A DNA stretch of 8,851 nt, taken from NCBI GenBank assembly GCA_020696885.1, contig JAJFMS010000080.1, positions 1-8,851 on the forward strand, read 5' to 3'. A program made the position numbers and the translations under genes. The DNA is from Armatimonadota bacterium. Lineage in GTDB: Bacteria; Armatimonadota; SYMT01. Positions 5,170 to 8,851 of this stretch are shown one piece after another (position 1 is the stretch's first letter; every line of letters begins with the position of its first letter). Below the pieces are notes generated by a model. That model ran no database searches. It was not told where the DNA came from and saw only the letters and a list, made by a program, of their open reading frames with translations.

Positions 5170-8107
5170 GGAGCTCGAGTCTGCGATCCGTGCCGGAGAT
5201 CAGCAGCGCTGCCTGGCGCTCCTGCGCGCCGCGCTGGAGCCGGAGCGGCGCGCTGCGGCGCCGATGGCCCGAAAGTGGCATTCCGCGGCCTGGACCCGGC
5301 ACCTGGGTGAGGACGCACCGGCGGGCGTCGAGCTGCCGAAGCAGGTGGAGCGGCTGGAGAAGGTGGTGGAAGCCGCGGCGGTCAGCATGGCCGGCACTGC
5401 CACGCTGACCGAGCTGAAGGCACTCGGCTGGAGGGCGTGGCACCTGCCGGAGCCCGCCTGGAGTCTCATCGCAGAGCGGCGGCCGGAATGGCTGCAGGGC
5501 TGGGCCGATTGGGTGGTGGAGCAGAACATACAGTCCTGGGTCTATGTGCGGCGGTTGATCCGCTCGGGCGCCATCTCCCCCCCGGCCGGCGACGGCTACA
5601 TCACGGCCCTGATCGGGTGCACGCGGGACGCCCTGGCCCTGCTACGGGAGGACCCTGAGCTGCTGGAGCGGGAGGTCTGGCAGCTCTTCGAAGTGGAGGG
5701 CGGGGGCGAGAATAGCCTCTCCGCCCGCGATAAGTTCAACCGGGGCGAGGGCTCCTGGTCCCACGCGCTCCGCACGCTCTCCGCGGAGGGGCGTCTCTCC
5801 CGGGAACGGTTGCTGGATGCCAGCCTGGATGCGCTCCAGCGGGACTTCGGGCAGTTCCGCGTGGCATGGTTCTCCAGCTTCCACGAGGCCCTGACGCCTA
5901 CCCTGGACGAGCGTGCGGCCCGTGCCGATCGGTACCTCCAGCTCCTCGGCAGCCCGATCCCGCCCACGGTCTCTTTTGCGCTGAAGGCGCTGGCAGTGCT
6001 GGACAAGGGCGGGCAGTTGCCGGCGGCCGCGTTCGTGGGTCATGTGGCGCCGGCTCTCGGGGCGCGCGAGAAGGGCACCGTGACGCTGGCGCTCAAGCTG
6101 CTGGAGAAGGTCGGTAAGCACGACGCCGTACTTGCGGAACCGGTGACGCACGTGGCCTGCGAGGCGCTCCTCCACGAGCGGCCCGACGTCCAGGAAGCGG
6201 CACTGAACCTGATCGAGCGCCTGGGGCGGAAGGACGACCCGGTGCTGGGAGAGCTGCTCCGGGGCCGGCTGGAGGACCTCGCGCCCTCGCAGCGCCCCCG
6301 CGCAGCGGCGTGGGTAGGTGCCGCCACGCCCTCCGAACCCCGGGCCGCTCCCGCAGCCGCCCCCTCCGCCCCCCGCGAAGAGCTATCCGCCCGGGTAGCG
6401 GCCATCGCCCCGCCGTTCCGCGAGCTGGCGAGCCTGGACGCGGCGCTGGCGGACATCGCGGCCGGCGAGCTGTCCGCCCCTCCGGTGGACCTGCGGGACT
6501 CCCGCATCCCCCGCCTGGACCCGGACGCGCGCCTCCGGCCAGTGGAAGACCTGGACGAGTTGATCGAGCTCCTCTCGATGCTGCTGGAGAATCACGGCCC
6601 GCCGGACGAGATCGAGCGCGCCCTGGACGGCCTGACCCGGCTGGCTGACGAACGTCCCGCGGACTTCGACCAGCGGACGGCGCCGCTCAAGAAGCGGGCC
6701 GCCGCGCTGCTGAAGCGCCTGGAGGCCGATGCGTTCCAGGGCTGGCTGCCCCGCGATCTCCCGCTGGCGGTCACCGCCTGGCTGACCGGAACCGTCGCGG
6801 AGCGCGCGCGCGTCCCCGCGCGAGACCTCACCTACTTCTACGGCAACCGCCTGCTGGAGGTGTCCCGGTGCGCCGCGGCACGCCAGCCCACGGTCCTGCT
6901 GGGAGCCCCCACCCACGCCGGCGGCTGGATCGACCCCCGGGTGCTGGTGGAGCGGGTTCGCCGCCGGCCCGACGGTGCGGAGCTGCTCCTGGCCGACGCC
7001 ATCCAGGCGCTCCTGCGGCTGGCGCCGGACCACCGCGCCGCGGCGCTGGCGGACGCATCCGCTCTGCCCGGCGAGCTGGGCGACGCCCTCCGGCATGCCC
7101 TCGGCGCGGAAGGCATCCCCGTCGGCAAGACGCGCCCGCTCTGGGTGGCCGCGGCTCGCGCCCGGGACCCGCTGGCAGCCGACCCGGCAGTCCTCGCCGC
7201 CTTCCCGCGGCTCGGCCCCGGCGCGGCCGCCGAAGCCGCCGCTTCGCTCGACGTCAAACGCCGGATCTTCAAAGACCGCAGCCGTGAGATCACCACCTTC
7301 CAGGTGCGACTCGCGGTGGAGCCGGCGCTCCCGACCCGGGTGGAGCCGAACCTGCCGACCGTGCTCCTGTATGACACGGAGTACGATACCGACCTGAACA
7401 CCCGCCGCTGGCTGGCGCAGCTCTGGCCCTGGGGCCGGGAAGCCTGGTTTGCCGAGGGCGCCGGTCTGATCGGCAACAACCTGGATTGGTGGGAAGCGGA
7501 GTGGGATAACCGGGTCTTCCTGGAGACGCTGCTGGAGCCGGACACTCACCTCGGACCCATGGGAATGACCCTGTTAGGCCTGGGGCTGGCAGCCAAGGAG
7601 CCGGGAGAGAGCGGCCTCGCCACCGACGGGCTCATTGCCGCCGCCGCGGACGGGCGGGTGACCGGCGAGAAGCTGGGCGACGCGCTGGCCCGCCTCCTCT
7701 CCCTGGGGCTCGACGCTACGGGCGCGAAGCCCGGCGGGTTCATCACCGGCACGCGCTGGGCTCGCACGCTGGCCGATGCGGCCCGCAGTGGGCCGCTGGC
7801 AGCGGAAGTAGTATCCGCGGCCCTACAGCGCGTCCTGTCGCGGCAGCCCTCCCTGAAGCCCGCGGACCTGGCCGCCCTGCTGGAGCTGCTGCACGAGCTC
7901 TCGGTTCAGCTCGGCGCCGCGATCACCGATGCGGAAGCCCGCCGCTACCTGGAGAGCCAGAGGGGCAGCGGCAAAGGCGGAAAGCTCGCGCAATCCCTGC
8001 TCGCCCTCACCGAGAACGGCCATGCCGAGCACCGCCGGGTGGCGGCGAACGAAGCGCTGGAAGGCCGGATCCAGCGTGCGGAACGGTGGGGACGGATGTC
8101 GAACTGA
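5159..8107 (+). CDS. Large helical-repeat protein, DUF6493-like, partner of the SWIM protein
   Basis: This 982-residue protein is assigned to the DUF6493 type from remembered features: an N-terminus of the MTIEELESAIRAGD kind, FRVAWFSSFHEALTPTLDER (233-252) and SPIPPTVSFALKAL (265-278). Residues 1-380 look like a HEAT-type alpha solenoid. An Ala/Pro linker follows (about 388-408), then a second, mostly helical part. The C-terminal region includes an acidic Y738-D743 stretch (YDTEYD), a tryptophan-rich RRWLAQLWPW (about 748-757), and GGFITGTRWARTLADAAR (about 858-875). No signal peptide, membrane segment, nucleotide-binding or catalytic motif was found, so it is probably a cytoplasmic scaffold. 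The ATG has GGGAG six bases upstream, inside the SWIM gene's end, and the 11-base overlap implies coupled synthesis. The family name is a recollection rather than a search result, and no biochemical role is known to me. Confidence 0.82.
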   Translation: MTIEELESAIRAGDQQRCLALLRAALEPERRAAAPMARKWHSAAWTRHLGEDAPAGVELPKQVERLEKVVEAAAVSMAGTATLTELKALGWRAWHLPEPAWSLIAERRPEWLQGWADWVVEQNIQSWVYVRRLIRSGAISPPAGDGYITALIGCTRDALALLREDPELLEREVWQLFEVEGGGENSLSARDKFNRGEGSWSHALRTLSAEGRLSRERLLDASLDALQRDFGQFRVAWFSSFHEALTPTLDERAARADRYLQLLGSPIPPTVSFALKALAVLDKGGQLPAAAFVGHVAPALGAREKGTVTLALKLLEKVGKHDAVLAEPVTHVACEALLHERPDVQEAALNLIERLGRKDDPVLGELLRGRLEDLAPSQRPRAAAWVGAATPSEPRAAPAAAPSAPREELSARVAAIAPPFRELASLDAALADIAAGELSAPPVDLRDSRIPRLDPDARLRPVEDLDELIELLSMLLENHGPPDEIERALDGLTRLADERPADFDQRTAPLKKRAAALLKRLEADAFQGWLPRDLPLAVTAWLTGTVAERARVPARDLTYFYGNRLLEVSRCAAARQPTVLLGAPTHAGGWIDPRVLVERVRRRPDGAELLLADAIQALLRLAPDHRAAALADASALPGELGDALRHALGAEGIPVGKTRPLWVAAARARDPLAADPAVLAAFPRLGPGAAAEAAASLDVKRRIFKDRSREITTFQVRLAVEPALPTRVEPNLPTVLLYDTEYDTDLNTRRWLAQLWPWGREAWFAEGAGLIGNNLDWWEAEWDNRVFLETLLEPDTHLGPMGMTLLGLGLAAKEPGESGLATDGLIAAAADGRVTGEKLGDALARLLSLGLDATGAKPGGFITGTRWARTLADAARSGPLAAEVVSAALQRVLSRQPSLKPADLAALLELLHELSVQLGAAITDAEARRYLESQRGSGKGGKLAQSLLALTENGHAEHRRVAANEALEGRIQRAERWGRMSN

Positions 8108-8128
8108 CAGTGGGTGTTGGGTGGTCGC

Positions 8129-8160
8129 TTTCATCCTTCCGCCTTCATCCTTCATCCTTT
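8129..8160. repeat. TTCATCC heptad tandem repeat
   Basis: Four consecutive seven-base units run from 8130: TTCATCC, TTCCGCC, TTCATCC, TTCATCC, followed by a degenerate TTTCTCG. The strand is almost all pyrimidine. The tract fills most of the 72 bases between the DUF6493-type gene and the next start codon. Similar heptads are, in my recollection, scattered through intergenic regions of several environmental phyla, where they give rise to spurious MKDEGGRMK-like predicted peptides. Here the reverse strand also reads MKDEGGRMK. Function is unknown. No terminator-like hairpin was seen in this gap. Confidence 0.7.
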
Positions 8161-8179
8161 CTCGACCAGAGGGTAGATG

Positions 8180-8851
8180 ATGCATCGCCGAGAGTTACTG
8201 AAACATGCCGCCGGCGCCGCCCTGGTGGGCCTGGCGGCCACGTCCGTAGAAGCGAAGAAGAAAGGGGCCGCCGTGCCTTCCGACGCGGGCGCACTGCCCA
8301 TCATCGATACGCACCAGCACCTCTGGGACCTCACGAGGTTCAACCTGCCGTGGACGGCGGGCGCGGCGTCGTTGAACCGCAGCTTCGTGATGAAGGACTA
8401 CCTGGAAGCCACCCGCGGCACCGGCGTGGTGAAGGCGGTCTACATGGAAGTGGACGTCGTCCCAGAGCAGCAGGTGAAGGAAGCCGAGTACGTGCTGGGC
8501 CTCTGCCACACGGACGACAACCCCACCGTAGGGGCGGTGATCTCCGGCCGGCCCGGGCTGCCCGGCTTCCGGGACTACATCACCCGGTACAAGTCCACGC
8601 CGGAGATCAAGGGCGTGCGCCAGGTGCTCCACGGCCCCTCCACCCCGCGCGGCTACTGCCTGGAGCCGAGCTTCGTGAAGGACATCCAGTTCCTGGGCGA
8701 GATCGGCAAATCGTACGACCTCTGCATGCGCTCTCCGGAGCTGCCGGACGGTGCCCGGCTGGTGGACCAGTGCCCCGGCACCCGGTTCATCCTGGACCAC
8801 TGCGGCAACCCGAACGTGCAGGCGACCGACCTGAGCGCCTGGAAGCGGGAC
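8180..8851 (+). CDS. Tat-exported amidohydrolase, fuconolactonase-like (COG3618 type), 3' end outside the window
   Basis: The first 224 codons are present with no stop before the window ends. The N-terminus has a twin-arginine signal: HRRELLK (2-8), a hydrophobic stretch (10-22), and a likely cleavage after VEA (25). Export in folded form is expected. The mature part opens with IIDTHQHLWDL, whose H45 and H47 form the HxH metal site of amidohydrolase-superfamily TIM barrels. FILDHCGNP (203-211) supplies the later conserved histidine (H207). Members of this class include L-fuconolactonase and L-rhamnonolactonase and hydrolyse lactones or related esters; the substrate here is unknown. Two ATGs occur in tandem (8177 and 8180). 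I chose 8180 because AGAGGG then lies six bases upstream rather than three. It may be transcribed with the preceding pair or from its own promoter. Confidence 0.88.
   Translation, partial: MHRRELLKHAAGAALVGLAATSVEAKKKGAAVPSDAGALPIIDTHQHLWDLTRFNLPWTAGAASLNRSFVMKDYLEATRGTGVVKAVYMEVDVVPEQQVKEAEYVLGLCHTDDNPTVGAVISGRPGLPGFRDYITRYKSTPEIKGVRQVLHGPSTPRGYCLEPSFVKDIQFLGEIGKSYDLCMRSPELPDGARLVDQCPGTRFILDHCGNPNVQATDLSAWKRD

Noticed and set aside
6383..7549. 388-codon open frame opposite the DUF6493-type gene
   Set aside because: It has the composition of an antisense shadow in high-GC DNA and no recognisable motif.
1..8851. CRISPR array or tRNA gene
   Set aside because: No regularly spaced direct repeats and no tRNA cloverleaf were seen on either strand.

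Overview
This is an 8.85 kb window of GC-rich bacterial chromosome, apparently from a free-living bacterium. There is no plasmid, phage or transposase gene and no tRNA or rRNA gene. Two intergenic sequences, a pair of arms around CTTCGTGTCTTTGTGGT and a TTCATCC heptad tract, resemble dispersed repeats I associate from memory with soil and environmental phyla such as Armatimonadota and Planctomycetota. The phylum is therefore only a weak guess.

Layout, left to right. Positions 1-208 fold into the classic 6S RNA shape: a closing stem, a central bubble with a small hairpin on its 3' side, and an apical stem. It lies upstream of rarA (459-1814, +), which encodes the RarA/MgsA AAA+ replication-recombination ATPase. 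An inverted pair of 25-base arms (218-242 and 416-440) separates the two. After rarA come a possible hairpin and a gene-free stretch (1815-2050) holding two degenerate, oppositely oriented copies of another repeat.

Three genes on the minus strand follow. Read in their own direction they are a small membrane-anchored ankyrin-repeat protein (3668-3042), then a type II toxin-antitoxin operon made of a DUF1778 ribbon-helix-helix antitoxin (2837-2556) and a GNAT acetyltransferase toxin (2563-2051). The toxin and antitoxin genes overlap by 8 bases, and a TGTAC-N7-GTACA dyad lies upstream of the antitoxin.

Divergent from the ankyrin gene is a two-gene plus-strand operon. It encodes a SWIM zinc-finger protein (3805-5169) and a 982-residue helical-repeat protein that I assign to the DUF6493 type (5159-8107). 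The two overlap by 11 bases, so they are translationally coupled and probably act together. The cellular role of this pair is not established, and it is the least understood system in the window. A 22-base near-perfect dyad lies between the ankyrin and SWIM genes.

The window ends inside a plus-strand gene for a Tat-exported amidohydrolase of the fuconolactonase-like class (8180 to past 8851). The heptad repeat lies just before its ribosome binding site.
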